This document shows positions 20,632-29,346 of a stretch of DNA of 64,000 nucleotides, in pieces. The stretch comes from Verrucomicrobiota bacterium (GTDB taxonomy: Bacteria; Verrucomicrobiota; Verrucomicrobiia; Verrucomicrobiales; DEV007): assembly GCA_020630975.1 (NCBI GenBank), contig JAHDID010000013.1, positions 1-64,000 of the forward strand, given 5' to 3'. The translations under genes were made by a program, and so were the position numbers. Positions within the stretch are counted from its first letter, which is position 1; every line of letters starts with the position of its first letter. The notes beneath the pieces are model-generated. The model saw nothing but the letters and a program-made list of their open reading frames with translations, did no database searches and was not told the origin of the DNA.

Positions 20632-20674
20632 ACTAGCCGCTTCGCGAGAAAATCGGCCTCGCGAAGTGGCTAGT
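20632..20674 (+). terminator. 17-bp stem hairpin after the giant surface protein gene
   Basis: ACTAGCCGCTTCGCGAG pairs with CTCGCGAAGTGGCTAGT, 17 positions with one G-U wobble and a 9-nt loop. Only a weak T-run (TTT) follows. It probably terminates the 8.4-kb transcript 45 bp after the stop and separates it from the VWA gene. Confidence 0.65.
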
Positions 20675-20694
20675 TTCATGGCACGGTGCCTGCC

Positions 20695-22746
20695 GTGAGT
20701 TTCCTCTTTCCACTGTATCTGCTGGGGGCGTTGGCAGTCGCTCTCCCTATCCTGCTGCACCTACGGAAAAAGCCGCCGAAGGAGAAGATCCCATTCGGCT
20801 CGCTGATGTTTCTGGAAAAGTCCCCAGAAAAGCTCACCCGCCGCACTCGGCTGGAAAAATGGCTGCTGCTGGCACTGCGCTGCCTAGCCCTACTGGCACT
20901 GGCACTCGTCTTCGGCAGACCGTATCTGAAATCTTCCATGTTCGGCGATCAGCTTAGCGAGGGTGCTGTAGTCGCCATCGTAGTCGATCGCAGCGCATCG
21001 ATGCAGCGCGAGGACCTAGCCGAGCGAGCCATAGCGGCCGCCGAGGCGGAGATCCGCGAGTATGAGCCCGAGGATGATTTGGCGCTGATCTTCTTCGATC
21101 GCGAGCCGGTAGTGATCGCAGACTTCGCTGAGTGGCAGGGCCTAGATGCCCGCTCACGCATCGGCGCCTTAAAGAAAACCATCCCCGATCATCCCCTATC
21201 TTGGGACATCGCGGCTACCGGCCAAGCCATGGTAGAGGCGATCGATCAGATCTCCACTCATGCGGGAGATGCCGAGCATTTCTCAAAACTCCAGGTAGTC
21301 CTGATCAGCGATTTTCAGGAGGGTGCCGATTTCTCCGCGATCAACGATGTCGCTTGGCCGGAGAGCGTGTCGGTAAAACCCATCGCCCTAGCCCCCAAAG
21401 AAACCGGCAATCTCTCGCTAGCACTCGCCGCTACCACTACCGAGGCCAGCACCTCAGCCGAGATGATCCATCGAGTGCGCATCTCAAACACCAAAGATGC
21501 CGAAAACGACAAATTCCAACTAGCCTGGAAAGGCGATCCTGCGACGGCTATCGAGGGAGTCGTGCCGCCTGGCTCTAGCCGAGTCATCCGCGCTCCGCAG
21601 CCATCTCAGCCCAGCGAGTCCGGCCAGCTGGTGCTGACCGGCGATGCCCACGAGTTTGATAATACCGTCTACATCGCCCCGCCACAGGCCCTGCCTCTCG
21701 ATGTGGCCTTTGCCTCCAGTCTGCCTGGCGACAAAATCGACGATGTCGGCTCTCCCTACTTTTACCTAAAGCGAGCCCTACATGCGACCGCATCCCTAGC
21801 CCCTCAGGTATCGTCCATCGGTTTGGATAGCCTGGCCGACACCGATGCCGCAGCCGTCGTGCTGCATGGCGACTGGACCACAGCTCACGCGGAGACCGCA
21901 CGCGCACTGGCAGCCGATGGCCGCCTAGTCATCGCCATGCCCAGCGCCACTACATCCAGCCAAAGCCTGAGCACACTCCTCGGCCACACCACCGAGCTAG
22001 CCGAGTATGAAGGCGAGCGCTATGCCATGCTAGCCGAGCTAGACTTCGAGCATCCCGTGCTGGTCCCATTCGCCCGCGCGCAGATCCGCGATTTCACCAA
22101 AGTCAGATTTTGGAAATACCGGCAGCTCAGTTTTCACGACTACCCCGACGCTCTGCCCGAGGGCATCCAGTCGATAGCCAGATTCGACCAGGGCTCACCT
22201 GCCTGGCTACTACAGGAGGTCGACTCCGGCTCCATTTTCACCATCCTATCCGGCTGGCAGCCATCTGAGAGTCAGTTTGCGCTTTCGTCCAAATTTGTAC
22301 CAGTGCTGTACTCGATCTTGGAGAATGCCGGCTATAGCGCCAAAGCAGCCCCCACCTACTACGTGGGCGAGGCTCAGATACTAGTCGCAGGCCAGGAGCA
22401 GACCGCGACTCGCCCCGGTCTATTCACCCGGCTAGATGCCAATCAAGCCGAAGTACCGATCGCCATCAATCTACACCCCTCGCAGGGGCGAGTCAGCCCT
22501 GTCGAGCCAGCCCTGCTGCTGACCGAGTTCAATGTGCCTCTGGATAGCGCCGATCCCGATAGTGGTAGTTCCCTAGCCACAGACTCCGGCAAATCTCAGC
22601 AACGCCTCGACATCGAGGAAAAGGAAGCCCATCAGAAACTGTGGAAATGGCTGGTAGCCGCGGTGTTACTCTTTGTACTCGCAGAGACCTGGCTCTCTGG
22701 CCGCCGCCCCAGCTCTACCCCATCACCTAGCCCAGCTACCTCATGA
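20695..22746 (+). CDS. BatA/VWA-domain membrane protein
   Basis: I place the start at the GTG at 20695, giving MSFLFPLYLLGALAVALPIL, which matches the usual start of BatA-type proteins; an in-frame GTG lies at 20686. There are two N-terminal membrane segments around a LRKKPPKEKIPFGSLMFLEK linker typical of the family. A von Willebrand A domain follows with a metal-site-like VVDRSASMQRED (DxSxS). The C-terminus has another membrane helix (WLVAAVLLFVLAETWLSG) and a short Ser/Pro tail. About 683 residues. In PVC genomes this gene stands upstream of a large DUF4175-like protein and belongs to MoxR-VWA-type modules, but no MoxR ATPase lies in this window. The stop overlaps the next ATG by 4 nt (ATGA), so the two genes are coupled. 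Confidence 0.85.
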   Translation: MSFLFPLYLLGALAVALPILLHLRKKPPKEKIPFGSLMFLEKSPEKLTRRTRLEKWLLLALRCLALLALALVFGRPYLKSSMFGDQLSEGAVVAIVVDRSASMQREDLAERAIAAAEAEIREYEPEDDLALIFFDREPVVIADFAEWQGLDARSRIGALKKTIPDHPLSWDIAATGQAMVEAIDQISTHAGDAEHFSKLQVVLISDFQEGADFSAINDVAWPESVSVKPIALAPKETGNLSLALAATTTEASTSAEMIHRVRISNTKDAENDKFQLAWKGDPATAIEGVVPPGSSRVIRAPQPSQPSESGQLVLTGDAHEFDNTVYIAPPQALPLDVAFASSLPGDKIDDVGSPYFYLKRALHATASLAPQVSSIGLDSLADTDAAAVVLHGDWTTAHAETARALAADGRLVIAMPSATTSSQSLSTLLGHTTELAEYEGERYAMLAELDFEHPVLVPFARAQIRDFTKVRFWKYRQLSFHDYPDALPEGIQSIARFDQGSPAWLLQEVDSGSIFTILSGWQPSESQFALSSKFVPVLYSILENAGYSAKAAPTYYVGEAQILVAGQEQTATRPGLFTRLDANQAEVPIAINLHPSQGRVSPVEPALLLTEFNVPLDSADPDSGSSLATDSGKSQQRLDIEEKEAHQKLWKWLVAAVLLFVLAETWLSGRRPSSTPSPSPATS

Positions 22747-25700
22747 CCGACAAAGTCCTCAGCAATTGCCTGCGCCCGATCATTCGAGCCGAGTCGAGCC
22801 TGCGCCAGCGTCGCTGGATATCCTTCATCATCGCCATCGGTGGCCTCGCCTTACTGATCCTTCTGCTGCTGTCTACTGCAGGCATCTACCGATCTGTCAC
22901 CACGACCATCGTCATAGTCGCTGCTACCTTTCTCATCCTCGTGATCGGTATGGCCATCATCACTTTGCAGCGGCCTAGCTTGAAGTCTCTCGCTGTGGAA
23001 GTAGAGGACAAGCACCCCGATCTGAACAGCCTGCTACTCACGGCGATGGACATGCAGCCCGGTCCCGACGGCCAGCTCACCTACCTGCAGACTCAGGTGC
23101 TAGAGCAGGTCACCGAGCACGCTATCCGCAACCGTTGGGTCAAACAGGTGTCTGAGAAAAAATTGGTCCGAGCCGGCTGGATCCAGATCGCGAGTTTAGC
23201 GGCATTTGCCTTCGTCCTTTGGTTTTGTCTAGGTGCTTCCTTCGACCGAGAGGCCACAGTCACCCCATCCGTGACCATGCCTACCAATGAGGCTGGCGAT
23301 GCCCTAGTGAGCGTGATCGTGCAGCCAGGCGATATGGAGGTGGAAAAAGGCAGCCGCGTGGTGGTAGAAGCCACATTCCACGGCGGTATCCCCAGCAGCG
23401 CCATGGTCGTGATGCACGACATCGCTGACGATCTCGAGATCGGCCGACTGACGATGCGCCCCAAAGTCGAGGACACCGTCTTCTCCACCATCATCGCTCG
23501 TGTCGATCGACCCACCCGCTACACCGTGCACTACGACCAGGCCCAGAGCCAGAGCTACACCATCCAGACCTATCAGCACCCCGAGCTCCACCAGGCCGAT
23601 GCCACCGTCACTCCACCAGCCTACACCGAGCTCCCAGCCCGCACCGTGCAGGACACTCGCAAGCTATCCGTGCTAGAGGGATCGCAGGTCGATTGGTCGA
23701 TCCAGGTCAGTCAGCCGATCGCTGCAGGCGAGCTATTTGGCGAGGACGATACCATCATCCCCCTGACACCCAGTCCCGACGACGCCACCGTACTCGTGGC
23801 CTCGCAGACACCGGAGAAAAGCCAAAAATACCGCCTCCACCTCGTCGACACTCACGACCGCACCAACAAACGCCCACCCTGGATCGAGGTAAACGTGAAG
23901 CGTAATCAACCGCCCAAGCTCGAATTCGCCTTCCCCAAACGCGACGTCAATGTGACCACCGTCGAGGAGCTGGCTATCGAAGCCAAAGTCTGGGACGATC
24001 TCGGCATCAAACAAGCCGGTATCGTCTTTCAGCATGGCGCGGAGAAAGAAGAAGTCCTGCTGAGCGATGAGGAGCTAGAGGGCAATGAACACCACCAGCT
24101 CACTACCATGCTCGCCATCGAGAAGCTCGGTGCCCAGCCTCGCGACCTCATCACCTACCACCTATGGGCTGAGGACCTCGATCGCGAGGGGCAGCTACGC
24201 CGCACGCAGAGCGACATGTTTTTGGCCGAGGTCCGCCACTTCGATGCCACCTTTCGGCAGGGCCAGCCCGGTCAAGGTGGCGAAGGCGAGAGCGGTAGCG
24301 GAGTCGGCAATCTACTGAAAATCCAAAAGGACATCCTAAATGCGACGTGGAAAGTCCTACGCCGCGCTCATCTCGGCAAGACTCGCGACGAGCTGCAGAG
24401 CGACATCAGCGTCCTGACCGAATCGCAGATGGTCGCCATCAAGACATCGGCCACCGTCGAGCAAGAGATCGACGATCCCGAGATGAAAGCCTACATCCAG
24501 GAGGCTCGCAAACACATGGAGCAAGCGGTCGATTACTTCACCTCGCAGCTGTCCGATCACATCGAGGAGCTGGAGCTGGCCAATGTCTCGGTGCGCGCCG
24601 CCTACCAGGAGCTGATCAAAGCCCGCGCCCGCGAGCACACCGTAACCCAGAGCGAGAGCCCCTCTCAGGGTCAGCCGCAGGATCCCGAGCAGCAGATGCT
24701 GATGAACCTAGAGCTGAAACAAAAGGATCTACGCTACAAAGAAAACACCAAAGCCACAGACCCTGAAGAAGAAGCCCAAAAGCAGGCCAACCTCGAAGTG
24801 CTCAACAAGCTAAAAGAACTCGCCCGCCGTCAGGAGGCGATCGCCGAAAAGATCAAAGAACTCGAAAACCAGCTCGCCGAAGCCAAGACCCAAGAGGAGA
24901 AGGACAAAATCGAACGCCAGCTGAAACGCCTGCAGGAGGAGCAGGAACAGCTGCTACGCGATCTCGACGATCTCTCCCAGACCATGGACAGCGAGCAAAA
25001 CCGCGCCGAGATGGCCGAGGAGCGCCAGCGCCTAGAGGAGATCCGCCAGGATGTGCGTGAGACCGCCGAGGACCTCGAGGCCCAAGACCTGGCCGATGCC
25101 GCCAACTCTGCCACCCGCGCCCAGCGCGAGCTAGAGCAGGTGGAGGACGAGTTTCGCCAGCGCACCGCACGCCAGTTTTCCACCGAGATGAAAGACATCC
25201 GCGAGGCCGCTCGCGAGCTGGCCGAGAGGCAGGAGGAGATCAGCAAAAAGCTCGATGAGAAAGCCCCTCCCGGCTCCAACACCGGCAACCCATTCCGCTC
25301 CCCCGAGGAGAATCGCGAACTGGCCAACCAACTCTCCCAGCAGCAGCAGGACATGGAGGACCTTCTCGAGCAGATCAAAGACGTGAGCGAGCAGGCCGAG
25401 GAAAGCGAGCCCCTGCTCTCCGATGCCCTCTACGATGCCGTGCGCGAGACCACCGTGAATGGCGTGACCGAATCCCTCTTTGAGGCCAATCGCATGCTCC
25501 GCTACAATCGCCGCACCCAAGCCCGCGAGCCTGAGCAAAATGCCGCCCAAGGCATAGCCGACCTCAAAGAACGAGTCGAAAAAGCCGCCGAAAAGATCCT
25601 CGGTAGCGAGGCCGACTCGCTACGCCTAGCCCGCAGCGAGATCGATCGCCTGATCGAGCAGACTCAAAAAGAAACCGATCGCCTGCGCTCCGCAGCGAGC

Positions 25701-26573
25701 GGACAACAGCCAGATCCCGAGGCCAAAGAACCCGCTGCCGCCGGCGACCTACCCGATCCCAAAGAGGGTAAAGGCGGCAAGGGCAAAGGCGAGAAAGGTA
25801 AGGGCGAAAGTGACGGCCAGCTAGCCAAAGGTGGCGAGAAGGGCAAAGGCCAAGCCGAGGAAAACGGCAAAGGCCAAGCCGATGGCAAAGGAAAGGGTAA
25901 AGGTAAAGGAAAGGGCGATCCCACCGAGCTAGCGCAGGCTGGCGAAGGCGAGGGTGAAGAAGGCCAAGGCCAGGCCGGTGAGAATGGCAAAGGTAAAGGC
26001 AAAGCCGACAGCAAAGGAAAAGGCAAGGGACAAGGCAAAGGCACCGGCTCTGGCCGAGAGCGCGGCCGTAGTCTCCTCAGCCAGGGTCGCTCATCCAGCA
26101 GTCGCTCCAGCGGCGGCATGGCATCGAATTTCGGTGGTGACGGTAGCGATACCAGCCAGACACCCACAGGTTTAGCCCAACAGAGGCCACTATTTTTCGA
26201 CAGTGCCTCAGAGGCCCAGGGCCCCCAAGAGCGTGGCCCCATCACCGGCGAGGACTACAAAGATTTCGCCAACGCCCTCGGCAACATCGAAGAGATGCTA
26301 AACGCCGAGAACCTGCGCAACGATGCCGCCCGCGTGCTCGACAATGCCCGCGCCATGCGCATCGACTTCAAGCGCGACAACGCACCTCCCGGCGCCGCCA
26401 CCATCGATATGGAGATTCTCATGCCCCTAGTCGAGCTCCGCAGCCGAGTCTCCGAAGAGCTAGCCCGCCTCAACAAGGACAACCCCATCGCCCCCATCGA
26501 TCGCGATGCAGTGCCCGCCGAGTTCAGCGAGCTAGTGCGGAAATACTACGAAGAGCTAGGTGCCGGCGAGTGA
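22743..26573 (+). CDS. DUF4175-like membrane/coiled-coil protein with Gly-Lys-rich region
   Basis: A 1276-residue protein. It has two membrane helices at about 25-80 (ISFIIAIGGLALLILLLL and TTIVIVAATFLILVIG) and a third near 140-165. A large beta-rich extracytoplasmic part comes next. From about 500 to 970 there is an extended, highly charged Glu/Arg/Gln coiled coil. A low-complexity Gly-Lys stretch (KGKGKGKGKG type, about 1000-1110) follows, then a conserved C-terminal domain. The architecture matches DUF4175-type proteins that partner BatA/VWA proteins. Function unknown; a cell-envelope or complex-assembly role is inferred from the partner. The start overlaps the upstream stop by ATGA. A 21-bp-spaced tandem motif lies 29 bp after the stop. 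Confidence 0.8.
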   Translation: MTDKVLSNCLRPIIRAESSLRQRRWISFIIAIGGLALLILLLLSTAGIYRSVTTTIVIVAATFLILVIGMAIITLQRPSLKSLAVEVEDKHPDLNSLLLTAMDMQPGPDGQLTYLQTQVLEQVTEHAIRNRWVKQVSEKKLVRAGWIQIASLAAFAFVLWFCLGASFDREATVTPSVTMPTNEAGDALVSVIVQPGDMEVEKGSRVVVEATFHGGIPSSAMVVMHDIADDLEIGRLTMRPKVEDTVFSTIIARVDRPTRYTVHYDQAQSQSYTIQTYQHPELHQADATVTPPAYTELPARTVQDTRKLSVLEGSQVDWSIQVSQPIAAGELFGEDDTIIPLTPSPDDATVLVASQTPEKSQKYRLHLVDTHDRTNKRPPWIEVNVKRNQPPKLEFAFPKRDVNVTTVEELAIEAKVWDDLGIKQAGIVFQHGAEKEEVLLSDEELEGNEHHQLTTMLAIEKLGAQPRDLITYHLWAEDLDREGQLRRTQSDMFLAEVRHFDATFRQGQPGQGGEGESGSGVGNLLKIQKDILNATWKVLRRAHLGKTRDELQSDISVLTESQMVAIKTSATVEQEIDDPEMKAYIQEARKHMEQAVDYFTSQLSDHIEELELANVSVRAAYQELIKARAREHTVTQSESPSQGQPQDPEQQMLMNLELKQKDLRYKENTKATDPEEEAQKQANLEVLNKLKELARRQEAIAEKIKELENQLAEAKTQEEKDKIERQLKRLQEEQEQLLRDLDDLSQTMDSEQNRAEMAEERQRLEEIRQDVRETAEDLEAQDLADAANSATRAQRELEQVEDEFRQRTARQFSTEMKDIREAARELAERQEEISKKLDEKAPPGSNTGNPFRSPEENRELANQLSQQQQDMEDLLEQIKDVSEQAEESEPLLSDALYDAVRETTVNGVTESLFEANRMLRYNRRTQAREPEQNAAQGIADLKERVEKAAEKILGSEADSLRLARSEIDRLIEQTQKETDRLRSAASGQQPDPEAKEPAAAGDLPDPKEGKGGKGKGEKGKGESDGQLAKGGEKGKGQAEENGKGQADGKGKGKGKGKGDPTELAQAGEGEGEEGQGQAGENGKGKGKADSKGKGKGQGKGTGSGRERGRSLLSQGRSSSSRSSGGMASNFGGDGSDTSQTPTGLAQQRPLFFDSASEAQGPQERGPITGEDYKDFANALGNIEEMLNAENLRNDAARVLDNARAMRIDFKRDNAPPGAATIDMEILMPLVELRSRVSEELARLNKDNPIAPIDRDAVPAEFSELVRKYYEELGAGE

Positions 26574-26601
26574 CCGAGGTGTGAAAGTACTAGAGATCGG
26601 C

Positions 26602-26635
26602 ATTGTACCCTATTGAGTGAAAATTGTACCCTATT
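26602..26635. repeat. Tandem motif ATTGTACCCTATT, two copies 21 bp apart (locus B)
   Basis: Copies are at 26602-26614 and 26623-26635, the same 21-bp period as loci A and C, followed by GAATC as in locus C. It lies just downstream of the DUF4175-like stop and before the palindrome array. Confidence 0.75.
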
Positions 26636-26690
26636 GAATCGGCCGTTTTCACAGATTCCATTCACCCAACGCGACTTGCAACTTTAAGCC

Positions 26691-27427
26691 CAAGGAGGGG
26701 CGACGTCTCGTCGCCCAGCAGGCTGCGCCGAAGCATATGGCACGACTAGATGGCTCAGGTAGCCGGGCGACGAGACGTCGCCCCTCCTTGACGCAAGCGG
26801 CTAGCTACTCTCTTTGGATGGGGAACTCACCTTGTCACGCCGTCGTTAAGCCCAAGGAGAGGCTGCTTTTAGCTGCCTGGCTACCTCGACCGAAGCATAC
26901 GGCTCAGCCTGCCAGGCAGCTGAAGGCAGCCTCTCCTTGACGCTCGAAATTTGAAACCTTGGGTAGTCGGCTCAGGTAGCCGGGCGACGGGACGTCGCCC
27001 CTCCTTGACGCAAGCGGCTAGCTACTCTCTTTGGATAGGGAACTCACCTTGTCACGCCGTCGTTAGGCCCAAGGAGAGGCTGCTTTTAGCTGCCTGGCTA
27101 CCTTGGCCGAAGCATATGGCTCAGCCTGCCGGGCAGCTGAAGGCAGCCCCTCCTTGAGGCTCGAAATTTGAAACCTTGGTAGTTGGCTCAGGTAGCCGGG
27201 CGACGGGACGTCGCCCCTCCTTGGCGCAAGCGGCTAGCTACTCTCTTGGGCTGTCGAACTCACCCTGCCGCGCCGTCGTCAGGCCCAAGGAGAGGCTGCT
27301 TTTAGCTGCCTGGCTACCCCGGCCGAAGCATATGGCTCAGCCTGCCAGGCAGCTGAAGGCAGCCTCTCCTTGAGGCTCGAAATTTGAAACCTTGATAAGT
27401 TGGCTCAGATAGCCAGCCGAAGCATCC
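26691..27427. repeat. Array of composite palindromic repeats, period ~216 bp
   Basis: This fills most of an 865-bp gene-free stretch. Two palindromes alternate. Type I has arms CAAGGAGGGGCGACGTC / GACGTCGCCCCTCCTTG. Type II has arms CAAGGAGAGGCTGC / GCAGCCTCTCCTTG. The segment GGCTCAGGTAGCCGGGCGAC recurs at 26752, 26969 and 27185, a period of 216-217 bp. Between palindromes a conserved spacer reads GCAAGCGGCTAGCTAC, and after type II comes CTCGAAATTTGAAACC. Short open frames here are only translations of the repeats. The same composite unit recurs once at 35716-35892. Confidence 0.85.
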
Positions 27428-27438
27428 GGTACAACACC

Positions 27439-29286
27439 CTACGCCCGCAGCTCCCACAGATGCTGCGCCACTTCCGAGATCTGGCTTCGCTTTTGACTAG
27501 TGGGAGGCAAATTATCCCACATCATCTGGCTCATATCCTGCAGCAATGGCCGAGCATCGGCATAGTAACCATGCCCGAGCAAGCCTAGCCCCTTTTTCAT
27601 ATGAGTGGCTCTGATCGTATCGAATACACTGGGTATCACGACTGTCGGCTCATAGTATCCGGCTCGATCACTGTCATTTAGGAACTCAGAGGCTTTCAGG
27701 GCTCTATCCTTACTACTGATATACATCGTCGTCCGGTTCGCCACCTTGCTATAGGCCTGACACTCATTACGGAACTTTTCTAGATCGACATCCGCTGCCG
27801 CGAGAAAGATCTGATCAAACACAGGAGCATCATAGTCATGCTGTAGTTTGTTCACCGCATCCAGCAATAGACGGTTTCCCATGCTATGAGCGATCAGATG
27901 GATTTTATCGACTTCACCAGACACTTCGGCGACAAACTTGCGCAAATATTGGGTCAACGTTCCCGCGCTGCCGAGAGCCGTGTTACTATCGACGAAGTAA
28001 TCCTTGAGCATGCCTTTCGATGGCCACGAGTAAAATGCCATTGGTCCCGGGACTTGTAGATCGAACCCGATTTGAGCCGCGCGCAGCGCCGCACTCTCGA
28101 AGTCAACATTGAACCCGTGGACAAACACCAATGCCATTTTCTGCTCCTGATCATCAAACACATTGACTTGCTCGATCATTGACTGCCAATAGGCCGCATC
28201 GAGCAATCGCTGGATCGAGTCGAAGTGCAGCTTCAAACGATCATCCCCCTTGAACAAGCGCGTCAAAAATTTCGAGCCAATACTCCCCACCTTATGCCCC
28301 TTCGGTATCGACACCTCGCACTTTCCAGTAAACAGCTCCATCGCTCGCTCACCGGTGAAACCCTTGGTCAGATCAGCGCGATCCACGGGCTCGCGATCGG
28401 TGCCAAACCACAGCGGGTACAACCTAGCATCATCATCGCGGTCACTATCAGGAGCGCTGCGGTGGGCCATGGCTTCGGGTGGTTCGAGCCCCACCATTTG
28501 GATCTCGGCGATCGGGCTAGTTTTTCGGGAGAGCTTCGCAGTCACCAGTTTCATCACGTCGGCTGGTAGCTCATGTAGCTCCAGCCTGCCGATCGCCCAC
28601 TCAAAGGCATCTGGCACCGATTCCCCTTTCATCGCGTAGGCACGGTAAAATCCATCGGCAAAGGCTATCGCCACAGGGTCGCCGACCTTTTCGCGCATAC
28701 CTATCACGTAGTTGGCGACTTCTGTGAAGGGATTGGCAGCCGCTTCACTCCAGCAGGCATTGAGCACCACGGCATCCAGCTGCCAATCCTGCAGATGCAT
28801 GAGCTTCGCGATAGCAGCCGCACTGGCTTTGGCCGCTGTGCCATCGTCTTTCTCCAGCAGCAGCTCTCCCCACTCGTCTCCATGCCCGCAGAAATGCACG
28901 ACCCGCGGACGATACAGCAGCAGCCACTTGTCGAGCTGATCCAGCCCGGCGAAGCGTACCTTCACCGTGTGGCCGCCCTCTTGTGCATGGCGCTCGATTG
29001 CCTGGATCTCTTTGTCGAGTTCTAGCTTCTCGGTATCGATCGGGTTGGCCCGTAGCACTAGGATGTCGATCACCTCCACCTTGGGCGGCTGCGGTGGCAG
29101 GTCTCCGGCTTGGATAGCGGCTATGTCGTCGCTCGATAGCAGCGCCTCCAGTCGATCCAGCTGACTTTTGCAGCCGATCAGTTGCATGCGATTGGCCTCA
29201 CCGAGGGCGAGTTTTCGATTTAGCTCATCGTATTCTTCTTTTTTTGCCAGGTAGTTTGCGATACGCTCGCCGCTAGAGTCACTCAT
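27439..29286 (-). CDS. CHAT-like caspase-fold protease fused to DUF900-type alpha/beta hydrolase
   Basis: A 615-residue protein of two domains. Residues ~70-240 resemble a CHAT protease: VIDILVLRANP starts the domain, VVHFCGHGDEWGELLL carries the His (about 135) and AVVLNACWSEAAA the Cys (about 178) of the caspase-like dyad. Residues ~290-600 are a DUF900/COG4782-like hydrolase with LVFVHGFNVDFESAA, FYSWPSKG, the nucleophile elbow LIAHSMGNRLL (Ser about 468) and AAADVD. A short N-terminal helical segment may mediate partner contact. It is divergent from the first NACHT gene with a 60-bp shared promoter region. CHAT proteases are known effectors in bacterial conflict systems; a dual protease-lipase suicide effector is an inference. 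Confidence 0.85.
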   Translation of the reverse strand: MSDSSGERIANYLAKKEEYDELNRKLALGEANRMQLIGCKSQLDRLEALLSSDDIAAIQAGDLPPQPPKVEVIDILVLRANPIDTEKLELDKEIQAIERHAQEGGHTVKVRFAGLDQLDKWLLLYRPRVVHFCGHGDEWGELLLEKDDGTAAKASAAAIAKLMHLQDWQLDAVVLNACWSEAAANPFTEVANYVIGMREKVGDPVAIAFADGFYRAYAMKGESVPDAFEWAIGRLELHELPADVMKLVTAKLSRKTSPIAEIQMVGLEPPEAMAHRSAPDSDRDDDARLYPLWFGTDREPVDRADLTKGFTGERAMELFTGKCEVSIPKGHKVGSIGSKFLTRLFKGDDRLKLHFDSIQRLLDAAYWQSMIEQVNVFDDQEQKMALVFVHGFNVDFESAALRAAQIGFDLQVPGPMAFYSWPSKGMLKDYFVDSNTALGSAGTLTQYLRKFVAEVSGEVDKIHLIAHSMGNRLLLDAVNKLQHDYDAPVFDQIFLAAADVDLEKFRNECQAYSKVANRTTMYISSKDRALKASEFLNDSDRAGYYEPTVVIPSVFDTIRATHMKKGLGLLGHGYYADARPLLQDMSQMMWDNLPPTSQKRSQISEVAQHLWELRA

Positions 29287-29346
29287 GTTACTCAGATCCT
29301 ACGGTGCCCGACCTGAGAGATCGACTCCATTCCGCCATTTTTTACC

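Noticed and set aside
25664-26245. 193-residue Pro/Leu-rich ORF on the reverse strand
   Set aside because: Antisense shadow of the Gly-Lys low-complexity region of the DUF4175-like gene.
26737-27373. Three similar 62-68 residue ORFs in the repeat array
   Set aside because: They are translations of the palindromic repeats; similarity follows the DNA repeat and another copy reads through at 35666-35893.
26691-27427. CRISPR array
   Set aside because: The ~216-bp units are composed of long palindromes with conserved, not variable, spacers; no cas genes are present.
28470-28490. GGTTCGAGCC as a tRNA T-arm
   Set aside because: It lies within the CHAT-hydrolase coding sequence, with no acceptor or anticodon stems around it.
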